A stretch of 64,000 nt of DNA, taken from assembly GCF_002954265.1 (NCBI RefSeq), contig NZ_PPSL01000001.1, positions 1,101,374 through 1,165,373 on the forward strand, given 5' to 3'. Numbering within the stretch: the first letter of the stretch is position 1; each line of letters begins with the position of its first letter. Below the pieces are notes generated by a model. The model saw nothing but the letters and a program-made list of their open reading frames with translations. It ran no database searches and was not told the origin of the DNA. The position numbers and the translations under genes are program-made. This document shows positions 52,827-62,425 of the stretch, one piece after another. The DNA is from Flavipsychrobacter stenotrophus (GTDB taxonomy: Bacteria > Bacteroidota > Bacteroidia > Chitinophagales > Chitinophagaceae).

Positions 52827-52886
52827 ATGAGTGTAAAGCTGAGAAAAAGAAAAAATGCGGATGAGACCACTACTTGGATTCTCTGA
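52827..52886 (+). pseudogene. Integrase-like gene, first 19 codons only
   Basis: ATG AGT GTA AAG ... reads MSVKLRKRKNADETTTWIL then TGA. The opening MSVKLRKRKNADGTTS is how many Bacteroidota tyrosine recombinases (mobile-element integrases) begin. The rest of such a gene (about 380 residues) is missing; sequence from about 52873 on is the 3' end of the opposite-strand RT gene. A promoter box is still present. The identity of 16 residues is suggestive, not proof. Confidence 0.5.
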
Positions 52887-53919
52887 TCAAAGCATTAAGC
52901 ATTAAAGATTGGACTATACTCCAATTTTGAGGACTAAAAACTGTCGCTTTTAATTTGGACATAGCGTAAGTTAAAACTAAATCATCGGGATAGCGATTGG
53001 TATAAATTAGCGATAAGTCGAAGTAAGCAATAACGTCAGTACGTTGGTATCTCCATTTGTTGCGAAATCGGAAATCACGTAGTATACTAAACCACTCACT
53101 TTCCATAATTTCTGGCAAATCAAGCAATCGTTCTTTACTCTGATTAAGTTCAAGCTCAAAATCTTTCAGAGTCTTATGAATAATTGAACGACCTATTTCT
53201 AAGTCACCTTGACTTCTAAAATATAAATGGTAATCATCAATAACTCTTATTCCGGTTAGATATTTAACTTGCTTTTCAATTTCTGAGTCTATTGAGCTTA
53301 ATATTACTTCTGAGATTATTCTGCTACTATCTGGACCAATTGGAATTCCAATTGTTTGACCGTCTTGCATTTTCCGACAATCTTCATCAAGCGCATTACC
53401 ATAATTAGAACTTCTGCTTCGGCTACTTTTCGCAACTGCTTTTGTATGTAATGCCCAGGGAATACTATGAGTATAAATTGAGTTATAACATTTGGCAATA
53501 TCGATTTCCAATAAGTATCTGTATCCAGTGGACCATATAATGCGCTCCCTGTTTGCTTCTTCAAAGCTTGGTTTGACAAGTGCTCGATTTGATTTTATAC
53601 CTGTTTTGATTCTTGATAGGGAAATTTTTGATTGCTTACAATGATTTGCAATTTCTGTCCAATTCTCAACAATCGAATTTGACAAACGGATATAATGCAG
53701 GGGGTTAGGGATACTTAAATTTCTGCGATACGCTTTAATCTTAGGGGTTGAATAAGAAATACACTTGCTAAAAACTTTTTTCTTTTTGCCAGTAATAGGG
53801 TCCAGATTGTCAAGATTTTTTATGACTTCCGTGGATACAATTTCTAGGTCTTCTGACGTGAAAGGAGGAAGCAGTTCTTCGGGAAAATATCCTTTCGTAA
53901 TTAGTGAATTAATTTTCAT
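52870..53919 (-). CDS. Reverse transcriptase of the Abi/UG (defence-associated) type, probably 3'-truncated
   Basis: 349 residues with an RNA-dependent DNA polymerase core: RYLLEIDIAKCYNSIYTHS (catalytic D140), GIPIGPDSSRIISEVIL (template-binding region) and RVIDDYHLYF (D228, D229; the usual YADD box replaced by VIDD). The N-terminus MKINSLITKGYFPEELLPPF and the SIPNPLHYIRLSN stretch fit the unknown-group/Abi RTs involved in phage defence rather than group II introns or retrons. Related proteins are, by recollection, 450-560 residues with a helical C-terminal domain. Here the protein stops at LMLNALIRESK, right where the opposing integrase fragment begins, so the C-terminus is probably lost. 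Upstream 200 bases (53920-54120) carry no gene and could encode a partner RNA. Confidence 0.75.
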   Translation of the reverse strand: MKINSLITKGYFPEELLPPFTSEDLEIVSTEVIKNLDNLDPITGKKKKVFSKCISYSTPKIKAYRRNLSIPNPLHYIRLSNSIVENWTEIANHCKQSKISLSRIKTGIKSNRALVKPSFEEANRERIIWSTGYRYLLEIDIAKCYNSIYTHSIPWALHTKAVAKSSRSRSSNYGNALDEDCRKMQDGQTIGIPIGPDSSRIISEVILSSIDSEIEKQVKYLTGIRVIDDYHLYFRSQGDLEIGRSIIHKTLKDFELELNQSKERLLDLPEIMESEWFSILRDFRFRNKWRYQRTDVIAYFDLSLIYTNRYPDDLVLTYAMSKLKATVFSPQNWSIVQSLMLNALIRESK

Positions 53920-54120
53920 GGCCTATTCTTTAGTAATATGCACCCTAATGTGGGTCAGTACTCATATATCTAACGCCCTCTGGGTTGGTATTTAAATTAG
54001 CGGATGTTTGGTTCCTCCCCCTTCTTTTACCTATTGAAATTGCTGGGCATGGCTTGAAACGATACACAAAAGAAGCAAGGGAAGTATCGCAGTAAGATAT
54101 TTGAAAGAGAACCTCACACA

Positions 54121-56736
54121 CTAATTTTTTATCAATCTGAAATTGACTTTTTGCCCTTCTGCGCTAATCAGTTCTAAAATGTACAAGCCAGAAGCTAGCT
54201 TGCTTAGGGATACAGCATTATCGCCTTTATCAAATACTCCGTTTAGCATTACTACTCCAGAAACATTCAATACCCGATAGCGAGTCTGACTGTTCAAACC
54301 GTTTATTATCACCTCATCAGCAGCAGGATTAGGATATATTATCACATTCGCCAGACTAACTGAAGGCACGCCAACTCCTGTAGCCACAACATCGGCACAT
54401 ATCGTATCTAAACCGCAAGGAGTATAAACTATCACACAAACATGAAAGGTATCAGTAGTAGTGTACGTATGCGACGGTGTCATGCCAGTATCTGAATGTC
54501 CATCTCCGAAATCCCACGTAATGCTATCTATTCCAGCAGTTGCACCTGTATAGGCAAATGTTATAGAAGGTGAGCCGCTGCTGGTGAATGAGGCTGTAGG
54601 TGCGGAAACGCATGGAAGAGTAATTGTATTACAAACAGAATCTACCCCACACTGGCTGTAGGTTAATGCACAGGCTGTGTACACACCTGCTGTAATGTAT
54701 GTATGAGCCGAGGTAAGTCCTGAACCATGTCCGCCGTCTCCGTAGTGCCAAACTACACTATCTAAAGCTGCGGTTGTGCCGGTATAAGTAAAATTAACAG
54801 GGCCGAAACCAGTATAGGTAAATGCCGGAGCAATTGCAGCTGTGCAAGTGATATTGACTGTGTGACAAACAGTGTGGTTACCGCATGAATTATATGCCGT
54901 TGCGCAGACATTGAATGCTCCAGTTGCAAGATAAGTATGCGAAGGTGTAAGACCTACAGCATGGCCGCCATCACCAAAATTCCAAGTCACACTATCTATG
55001 CCTGCTGTGGTGCCGGTAAAGGCAAAGTTTCTGATAGCTGATGTACCGGATGAAGTAAAGGCAGTAACAGGGGCAGCAACACATGGAACAACGATAGTCG
55101 CAAACCGTATATCATTGCCACATGCAGAGTAAATGCTCACACTAACTACATAAGTACCGGGAACGGTGTAGTTATGGGTAGTACTGTATGTTGTAGCCGT
55201 ACCTCCATCGCCAAAATACCATCGAACACTGTCTATACCGGCAACTGTACCCCCATAGGTAAACGTAACAAATGGATTGCCGCTATGAGTAAAGGTAACC
55301 AATGGCATTGACGTACAGCCGCAGCTAACCCCATATTTGGCAATAAAAAAGTCTGAATTGCCTCCAACGCTGGTTGCATGGGTTAAAGACCCACCCCATA
55401 CATCGGTTGCAAAATACCCACCGATAAACAGGTTGCCGACCCGATCTGAAGAAATTGTCCATCCTCCATCATAAAATCCAGTGCCATGTATCTGTTGCAT
55501 CGAGTGTATATAGCCGCCTGTATCGAGTATTGTGAAGAAAGGATTTTGACCTTCGCCTGTATATGATGTCATGGTATCGTGACCGCTCACTATTATACCG
55601 CCCATTACACTGGCAATTGCTATTTTATTGCCAGGAACAAGTGTAATTCCATTAAACCAGTTAACACCTGTATTTGCAGCATAGCCAGTTATCCAGGATG
55701 GATTTCCAAAGGTATCTGTTTTGACGACAAAAGAAGTTGCACCTAATGATAGCAATGGATTGCGCACTGTGTCGCCTCTATATGCAAGAACTCCTGTACC
55801 GGTGCCGATCAGGTATAAATGCCCACCATTGTCACCTGTAATTCCAACAAACCCACCTGAACCTAGGGAGGTTATGTCCACCATTGAATCCATCCAAATT
55901 CTGTTTCGGTTTAAGTCGAATCCAGCAACAAAATTACTGCTGGCGAAAGGAATATAACCGCTAGAAAGCCCGCTGGCATATAGTTTCCCAGAATTTTTAT
56001 CAATAGTTGCCCCCAGAATTTTCCATGTAGTATCTAGTTGCATCTGTATAGCACTAAGCAATGTCCCTGATGCATCATACATCAGATCGTAGTTGCTTGA
56101 AACACTCATAACAGTTGGCGTAATTTGTGAACCAGCCAGAAATAATTTCAGGTAATGTATATTCTGCTGTCCGTCCAAGGCTAATGCTCCGGCTGTCGGG
56201 TTGGTGGCATGTAAGTTAGCTGGTGTGTTAGGACCGATCCAACGTATCCAATTAAGATGCCCTGAAGTATCAAATTGAATTATCCCAGCAACTTGGTTAC
56301 TTGTTGAGCTTGGTATAGAGGTATCGTAGCCTATATGTAATACTCCGTGAGGAAATCCACCGGCTATGTATATATGCCCAAGGCTATCTGCTGTCAGCCC
56401 TAATACAGTAGGGCTGGTGTATGTACCGATTAACTTTGCCCAACGCATCACTCCCAGGCAGTTATAGCTTGTCAGTAATACACTTGTATATGCACCATAT
56501 GCAGTACTCATATAAAAGGTATCGGCACTAATTCCGTTATTGCTTACAATATTTACCGAATATACATTCCCGTTGGGGTCTGTTGTCGTAAAATAAGAAC
56601 CATCATTAGTATACCCTGTTGAAGTTGCGATACTTGATCCTCCAGATTTTATCCACTGGTATTGCTGCCCATACAAAACCGTGCTGCCCGCATATGTCGC
56701 AATAAATACCAGAACTATTGTAAAAAAATGCTTCAT
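54121..56736 (-). CDS. T9SS secreted protein: propeller-like N-terminus, four PKD domains, sorting domain
   Basis: 871 residues with a signal peptide (MKHFFTIVLVFIATYAGSTVLYGQ). Residues about 25-450 are repeat-rich (YIAGGFPHG, YLIGTGTG, LFIGGYFAT), as in SBBP-type propellers. Four PKD domains follow, each about 85 residues, with FGDGG or YGDGG and HxYxxxG marks and paired cysteines. A T9SS type A sorting domain ends the chain (IIYPNPAADEVII ... LASGLYILEL ... FRLIKN). Likely an extracellular binding or adhesion protein. Seventy-three bases separate it from the next minus-strand gene, whose stop is at 56810. Confidence 0.9.
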   Translation of the reverse strand: MKHFFTIVLVFIATYAGSTVLYGQQYQWIKSGGSSIATSTGYTNDGSYFTTTDPNGNVYSVNIVSNNGISADTFYMSTAYGAYTSVLLTSYNCLGVMRWAKLIGTYTSPTVLGLTADSLGHIYIAGGFPHGVLHIGYDTSIPSSTSNQVAGIIQFDTSGHLNWIRWIGPNTPANLHATNPTAGALALDGQQNIHYLKLFLAGSQITPTVMSVSSNYDLMYDASGTLLSAIQMQLDTTWKILGATIDKNSGKLYASGLSSGYIPFASSNFVAGFDLNRNRIWMDSMVDITSLGSGGFVGITGDNGGHLYLIGTGTGVLAYRGDTVRNPLLSLGATSFVVKTDTFGNPSWITGYAANTGVNWFNGITLVPGNKIAIASVMGGIIVSGHDTMTSYTGEGQNPFFTILDTGGYIHSMQQIHGTGFYDGGWTISSDRVGNLFIGGYFATDVWGGSLTHATSVGGNSDFFIAKYGVSCGCTSMPLVTFTHSGNPFVTFTYGGTVAGIDSVRWYFGDGGTATTYSTTHNYTVPGTYVVSVSIYSACGNDIRFATIVVPCVAAPVTAFTSSGTSAIRNFAFTGTTAGIDSVTWNFGDGGHAVGLTPSHTYLATGAFNVCATAYNSCGNHTVCHTVNITCTAAIAPAFTYTGFGPVNFTYTGTTAALDSVVWHYGDGGHGSGLTSAHTYITAGVYTACALTYSQCGVDSVCNTITLPCVSAPTASFTSSGSPSITFAYTGATAGIDSITWDFGDGHSDTGMTPSHTYTTTDTFHVCVIVYTPCGLDTICADVVATGVGVPSVSLANVIIYPNPAADEVIINGLNSQTRYRVLNVSGVVMLNGVFDKGDNAVSLSKLASGLYILELISAEGQKVNFRLIKN

Positions 56737-56809
56737 AGATAAACTTTCATTAAAGTTATAAAAAATATGTAGAACCGTTCACCGAAAAGAAAACGGCTCT
56801 ACACGCTTA

Positions 56810-59800
56810 TCAATTAGACACGATCAGCCGTTGCGTCTGCAACGTTTTACCGTCACCTTCCATACGAATGATATAAATTCCTGGTGTCCAGTTACTTGTG
56901 TTCAGTTTCCAGCTTCCGTGATCGACATCCGGCACAGTTTCCTGCGTCTTTCTTCCATACTGGTCGTAAACAGAAATATTGCGCTCGCTATAACCGGCAG
57001 CGCCGTAGTCATACGAGATATTTACTTCCTGTGAAGCAGGGTTAGGGAACACCATCATAGCCGTTGCAACAGGGTTTTTAACTCCTGTTTTTACGGAATC
57101 GGTATTAACCCCCTTTTCCTCAATCCAAGTACAACCGGGTAGTTTTACCTTGATCTTTCTAAAACATTTATCACCATTAGGCATAGTGAACTCAATTTCT
57201 ACAACAACAGATGAAGGGGATGGCGCATAAGTAAATGTGGTATATGTGAGTGAAAGTGTATTTAACCCCGGAACTAAAGTATCTGAGAATGGAGTGATCG
57301 GGCCATTGTCTGTACCAATATTAAATGTGATACCAGGCACGCCAACAATAACATCAATTGTACCCGAGTACGACGCTGCGCTTGTATCGCACGTGAATGT
57401 AACGCCTACATACCTAACAAAATTATCGCAATCAGCACATTTGCCCACTTTTATATCCATAGGATCAGAAACTTGTTCGCACAAACCATTATCTAATAGC
57501 CACTGGTACGAACCATCACCAGCTATAGTGAATGGATCCATCATACCACCACCAGAAGCCACCGGTGATCCATCCTTCCACCACTCCCAATATGGGAATG
57601 GAACATGTGGAGGGCCGTAAAGAGTTATAGGCAACTGTTCCTGGCATATGGTATAACAGCCAGCGGGAAGATACTGGAAATAGTATTCAGGAGACTTAGG
57701 AATGAAGGCATCTACATAAACCTCGCATCCCTGCTCATCTGTAAACCATACCCTGTATGGTCCTCCGTTATAAATGTCAGTTATAGCCCCCATTGTGCCA
57801 TTGCTCCATCTGAATGTACCTGCGATGGAATCTGTTGCCTCTAGCTGTATATGATACTGACTGCAATCTACCAGTATAGTATCTATAACCGGTACCGGCA
57901 CTCTATGTATCTGTATAATATGCACAGTAGAGGTATCGTAGCACGGAACATTGCTTACCGAATCAAATGTACCTACAACAAGCTGAAAAGCATAACTGCC
58001 CTCCGCCAGGCCAGTCAGCCTTATAAAAGGTGTTGTAGCCTGCGGGAAACCATCTATATACCATTGATAAGAATTGCTTAACCCTGCAAAACCATTCAGC
58101 ACAACATCATCACCAAGGCAATAACTTTCCCTGCCTGTTATCTCTGATGTTGGTGTGTGTAAAATTTTCGCCATTTCTGCATCGGTAGTTATTTGACATT
58201 TGTGGTTGTCAAATAGGGTTACCCAATATGAGCCTGATTCCAGTACACTTTCTGTAACAACAGGATAATATGTTGTAGTACCAGTAGACCAAAGTAAAGA
58301 AGAAGGAAAAGGAGGTAATAGTGTACTTAACACGAGAATCGCAGGCTCACCGCTACATACGATAACACTGTCATCCAAGCGACCGTTAAGTTGGTTTTTG
58401 AAGATTTGTACCCCTTGAGTAGTATCAGCAGTGCAACCAAAGCTATCAGTAATTGTTAGCGTTACAGGGAAAATTTGGCTAACTCCAATTCCTGCATAAG
58501 TAAACGTCCGCTGTGGATCACGCATAATAATATTCGAAAGGTCTCCGAAATCCCAATGATAGCTAATGATGCCAGCTGTATCTGTGGCAATAAACTGTAC
58601 AGGCACACCGCTACAAATAGGAACTACCGTATCAGTAAAAGATACATGTCGTCGTGCAGGCAGGGTTATGATCTTTGTTCGGGTGCATGTTCCTGCTGAA
58701 GTGATTACAGTTTCTACGACAGTATCTGCACCGGGGGCAGATAATAACAAGGTAATGTTATTACCTACACCTACTGGTGTGCCATTTAAAGTCCATGAAA
58801 TAGTGCTGAGTGTAACCCATGGTAGATAAGCTGTACGATCTGAGATGAATACGCTGTCAATACCTCCGACTGCACATTTAAATCGGTAATCGAATGATGG
58901 CACAAATGGTATGGTGTCATAAATATCTCTATGGCAGCCAGTATAAACGAACTGGAACAGGTAAATTCCCGGCACATCGTAAGTATAAGTAGCGTTTACT
59001 CCTGATGTGGTAGAGCTGACAGGAGGCTCGGGGGCATTCCAGTAGGGCGAAGGTGCGCCTGCGTCGCCAACAACTGTTATTGTATTGCATGATACCGAGG
59101 ACGATATAGTAGGATCATAACTACTACCACATCCTGTGCTACCACAATTACTAAACAGCACACTGTTGGAAGTGGACTGGCAGCCATTGTCGGCCACTAC
59201 TACGAAATAATAGAAGCCTGTATCAATAGCCGACTGCGTCGTTGCTGTACCCAATACACCTGATGGTCCGTACCACTGGTAGCTGGTAACTGTTATGTTA
59301 TTGGTAACTGTACCCACTGCTACAGCCGCAGGAGGGAGATTGACACATGGATGTCCCGAACTGGCATAAGCTACTGGCCCTGGAATAACAGGGACAATAA
59401 TGCTGGCAGACCCTACTGGCGGACAATTGCCTGATGTACCGGGAATAGAGGTTACCAGTATCGTGTAATTGATATTTCCTGACGTGGTGTTATCTGGGAA
59501 CGAATGCTGAACACTATCGGATGCAGTGACCAATATAGGTGAACCGTCACCAAAGTTCCATACATAAGCGGAATCACCCGCTGTAGCATGAAATACTATA
59601 GGTGTATTGGGGCAGGCAGGATTAGGCGTACAGCTTAGTGCTAGTGCGGTTCCATGCAGGTGGACAAAAGCGGTATCTGAAAATACACTGTCGCATTTGC
59701 GGATTGTCAACACCACTTTAGCCGTCGGGTTGCCAAGCAGATTATTCCATATCACATTGCATGTAGTTCCGTGATTGCCGCTTACTACGCTTCCCGCACT

Positions 59801-62425
59801 ATCGGGCATGATCATCCAGTCGTATACTTCACCTCTCGTATAGTTGATTGAATAAGTGCGGGTTGAATTGACGCATGGGGTTGTATCACCCGTAATACCT
59901 GTAGGAACTACCTCTTGTAGTATATCAATGGTGTCTGCTGGTCCCACACAATATGGTGGCACTGTGCTGATGCGGTTTACGATCAGCTGTTTGGTGCCGC
60001 TGCTTGACCAAATTACATTAACAACCGGGCTACCAGATGCCGGGGAGACAACTCCTCCTATAGCCTGCCAGTTATATATTGTTCCTGCTGCATCGGCAAA
60101 CGCCCTGTAAGTATATACCCGGTTCAGGCACACAGTATCTTTGCCCATTACCGTATCTATCATCGGCGGTATATCTGCTACAAATACAGTAAAAGGCTGA
60201 ATGCAGAAACCGGTGTTGGCCGTAAGTGTATAGTACCCCGGTGTTGAGAATGTAGGGTAAATTGTTGCTGCATGTGTAATTGTTGTTATTACTCCTAATG
60301 GGTCTGTTATCGTCCAGTCGGCAAAGACACCTGATAGTGCAAAATAATACCCCTCAGTGCCACTACAAAGTACACTGTCGCCCATAATAAAGTCAGGCTC
60401 TACAGCTACAATGGTTTTATCTACATTCCCTCCACATCGCTTAATGATGTTCTGATACCAACCGTGGATCACATATGTCCCAGCTGTCGTAAATCTCACC
60501 AATACGGTATGGTCATTTCTAAACCCGACTATAGATGCTGAAGAGCCTAAAACGCCCCACATATATTCCGTACCTCCCCAAAGCGGCAATTCATATTCGT
60601 ATATTTCATTGATACATACTACATCAAGCCCATGAATAGGGGCGTTTAGCTCTATTACAGGTACCTTCATAGATGTTGTGTCTGCACACGCTCCGCAGGT
60701 ATTAGACATACTTACGTACCCGAAATTATCAGGACCAAGGTTATCCCATTTAACTGTGATCGTACTGGTGCTGTCGCCGGACAAGATTGTACCTCCGTTT
60801 ATCGACCAGATTGGACCACAATCATTGGAGACATTATAAGTTATGGTTTCATTCTCGCAAACGATAGAAGGACAATATATGTTTGGCCCCTTTATGTTAT
60901 CGACAGTAATTTTTACCCTGAATGTATCAGTACAATTACAAGCATTTCTGACAATAAGAGTAACTTGATGCGTTCCCGGATCTGTATAAGTGTGAGACGG
61001 GTTTGTGAGCGTTGAACCTGTTCCATCTCCAAAATCCCATACGCATGTTGTTATCGGAAGTAGAGAATCTCCGATTGAAAGATTCGTAAAGACAATTGAA
61101 CCATTTAGGCATACTGAAATGGAACTAGCAGAGAATAATGCATGTGGTTTATGTATCACTTTTATACATGCCGTAGCCGAACCGATACAATGACTGAAAG
61201 TATCATATACGGTTACACTTCCTGTTGTTCCGGCCGATGGCCAAAATACATCGATACTGTCTCCGTAATTGGTAATTACATTGCCACCAGTTATTACCCA
61301 TGTGTATGAACTGCCTGAAACTCCATGGGCATAGTACCTAAGTACACTGCTATCACAGACAAGTATGCAGCCAGTGGAATCAGTTATGATATGTTCAGAG
61401 CCAAATTCTCCATTCCCCAGATCCTGGCAGGCGACGATAAAATTAGTCGTAATGAACGGAGCCATATTTACCATAACTAGCGCAGTAACGGTAAACGTGC
61501 CGCACATACTGGTAGCTGTATAGGTGATGGTGGTTGTTCCGGTAGCAATACCAGTAACCACTCCTGTGGTCGGATCTACAACTGCGATCGCCGGATTTTC
61601 ACTTGACCATACTCCGCCGGGAATAAAATTATACAAATTAGTTGTTGACCCTGAGCAGACAGCTCTTATGCCATCTATTGGTGGTGCAGGAGGTATAATC
61701 CAAATCTCATGTGTTGTAGATACATCCCCGCAATAAGTAGACACAGTATATCCGATTATTACCCGTCCCGAATGTACGGCCGTGAACTTGCCAGTAACCG
61801 GATCAATTGTGCCAGCTGTTGCTCCGTCAATTATATACCATGTTCCACCGGTGAGGGAGTCAGTCATCGTGTACATTGTGCCGATACATCCCGTATCTGC
61901 CCCGATTATTGGAGGACTGGAAGGCACAGTTATCACATATACGGTGTCATAAGCATCATTAGCACAGGCGGTATCCACAAAATGGTAACGGATAACAGCC
62001 GATCCTAATGCCAGCCCCGTTACTAAACCAAAAGGGTCGATCGCAGCTATTGTCGGATCAAGGCTTGACCACACACCTGAGGAGACCGTTTCACTAAGTA
62101 GTGTAGCTCCTCCAAGGCACATGGTATCATATCCTGTAATTATCCCGGCATCCGGCAACGGCAATATAGTTATCGGGTCGCTGACAATAAAAGCCGAGCA
62201 TCCCCAGAGATTAGTATAAGAATAAGTAATTACGACTGTTCCCGCTGATACTCCGATAACATAATCTCCAGTGGTTATTGCTATTGATGTATCACTGCTA
62301 CTCCATGTTCCTCCAGTGAGTGTATCGCTCAGCATGGCAGACTCACCAATACACAAATGATCCGGCACGACAAATGGTGGAATTACTGGATAAGGATAGA
62401 AAATTTGAACATCCCATAGTATCAA
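56810..62425 (-). CDS. T9SS surface protein with PKD and Ig-like repeats, main part (after a frameshift)
   Basis: 1871-residue open frame; the real start is in the N-terminal part at 62936. It continues with GGTWSSSDTSIA-type Ig (BIG2-like) units, several more of the same (GVWSSLDPTIAAIDPFG, GGVWSSENPAIAVVDP), PKD domains (VWDFGDGTGSTLTNPSHTY; YVWNFGDGSP; YHWDFGDLSNI) and further Ig-like units. A T9SS sorting domain follows (MVFPNPASQEVNI ... WTPGIYIIRM ... QRLIVSN). The first residues here, MILWDVQIF, are read in the wrong frame before the shift. Deleting one T of AATTTTC on the coding strand (near 62400-62403) joins both parts to about 2,041 residues. Confidence 0.85.
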   Translation of the reverse strand: MILWDVQIFYPYPVIPPFVVPDHLCIGESAMLSDTLTGGTWSSSDTSIAITTGDYVIGVSAGTVVITYSYTNLWGCSAFIVSDPITILPLPDAGIITGYDTMCLGGATLLSETVSSGVWSSLDPTIAAIDPFGLVTGLALGSAVIRYHFVDTACANDAYDTVYVITVPSSPPIIGADTGCIGTMYTMTDSLTGGTWYIIDGATAGTIDPVTGKFTAVHSGRVIIGYTVSTYCGDVSTTHEIWIIPPAPPIDGIRAVCSGSTTNLYNFIPGGVWSSENPAIAVVDPTTGVVTGIATGTTTITYTATSMCGTFTVTALVMVNMAPFITTNFIVACQDLGNGEFGSEHIITDSTGCILVCDSSVLRYYAHGVSGSSYTWVITGGNVITNYGDSIDVFWPSAGTTGSVTVYDTFSHCIGSATACIKVIHKPHALFSASSISVCLNGSIVFTNLSIGDSLLPITTCVWDFGDGTGSTLTNPSHTYTDPGTHQVTLIVRNACNCTDTFRVKITVDNIKGPNIYCPSIVCENETITYNVSNDCGPIWSINGGTILSGDSTSTITVKWDNLGPDNFGYVSMSNTCGACADTTSMKVPVIELNAPIHGLDVVCINEIYEYELPLWGGTEYMWGVLGSSASIVGFRNDHTVLVRFTTAGTYVIHGWYQNIIKRCGGNVDKTIVAVEPDFIMGDSVLCSGTEGYYFALSGVFADWTITDPLGVITTITHAATIYPTFSTPGYYTLTANTGFCIQPFTVFVADIPPMIDTVMGKDTVCLNRVYTYRAFADAAGTIYNWQAIGGVVSPASGSPVVNVIWSSSGTKQLIVNRISTVPPYCVGPADTIDILQEVVPTGITGDTTPCVNSTRTYSINYTRGEVYDWMIMPDSAGSVVSGNHGTTCNVIWNNLLGNPTAKVVLTIRKCDSVFSDTAFVHLHGTALALSCTPNPACPNTPIVFHATAGDSAYVWNFGDGSPILVTASDSVQHSFPDNTTSGNINYTILVTSIPGTSGNCPPVGSASIIVPVIPGPVAYASSGHPCVNLPPAAVAVGTVTNNITVTSYQWYGPSGVLGTATTQSAIDTGFYYFVVVADNGCQSTSNSVLFSNCGSTGCGSSYDPTISSSVSCNTITVVGDAGAPSPYWNAPEPPVSSTTSGVNATYTYDVPGIYLFQFVYTGCHRDIYDTIPFVPSFDYRFKCAVGGIDSVFISDRTAYLPWVTLSTISWTLNGTPVGVGNNITLLLSAPGADTVVETVITSAGTCTRTKIITLPARRHVSFTDTVVPICSGVPVQFIATDTAGIISYHWDFGDLSNIIMRDPQRTFTYAGIGVSQIFPVTLTITDSFGCTADTTQGVQIFKNQLNGRLDDSVIVCSGEPAILVLSTLLPPFPSSLLWSTGTTTYYPVVTESVLESGSYWVTLFDNHKCQITTDAEMAKILHTPTSEITGRESYCLGDDVVLNGFAGLSNSYQWYIDGFPQATTPFIRLTGLAEGSYAFQLVVGTFDSVSNVPCYDTSTVHIIQIHRVPVPVIDTILVDCSQYHIQLEATDSIAGTFRWSNGTMGAITDIYNGGPYRVWFTDEQGCEVYVDAFIPKSPEYYFQYLPAGCYTICQEQLPITLYGPPHVPFPYWEWWKDGSPVASGGGMMDPFTIAGDGSYQWLLDNGLCEQVSDPMDIKVGKCADCDNFVRYVGVTFTCDTSAASYSGTIDVIVGVPGITFNIGTDNGPITPFSDTLVPGLNTLSLTYTTFTYAPSPSSVVVEIEFTMPNGDKCFRKIKVKLPGCTWIEEKGVNTDSVKTGVKNPVATAMMVFPNPASQEVNISYDYGAAGYSERNISVYDQYGRKTQETVPDVDHGSWKLNTSNWTPGIYIIRMEGDGKTLQTQRLIVSN

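Larger units (their letters stand above)
52506..52869. other. Intergenic region with terminator, promoter and integrase start
   Basis: 364 bases. It holds a minus-strand terminator at 52594-52627, an exact TACCTTTG -7 box at 52784-52791 on the + strand, and the first codons of a truncated integrase-like gene at 52827. The AT-rich middle has no other frame of note. Confidence 0.6.

Noticed and set aside
52870..53919. RT as group II intron maturase, retron or diversity-generating element
   Set aside because: No maturase or HNH domain, no structured intron ends seen, no template/variable repeat pair found and no retron msr-msd fold evident; the catalytic box and N-terminus fit Abi/UG RTs better.
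54060..54089. CGATAC/GTATCG inverted repeat as terminator
   Set aside because: Only a 6-bp stem with an 18-base loop and no T run; too weak.
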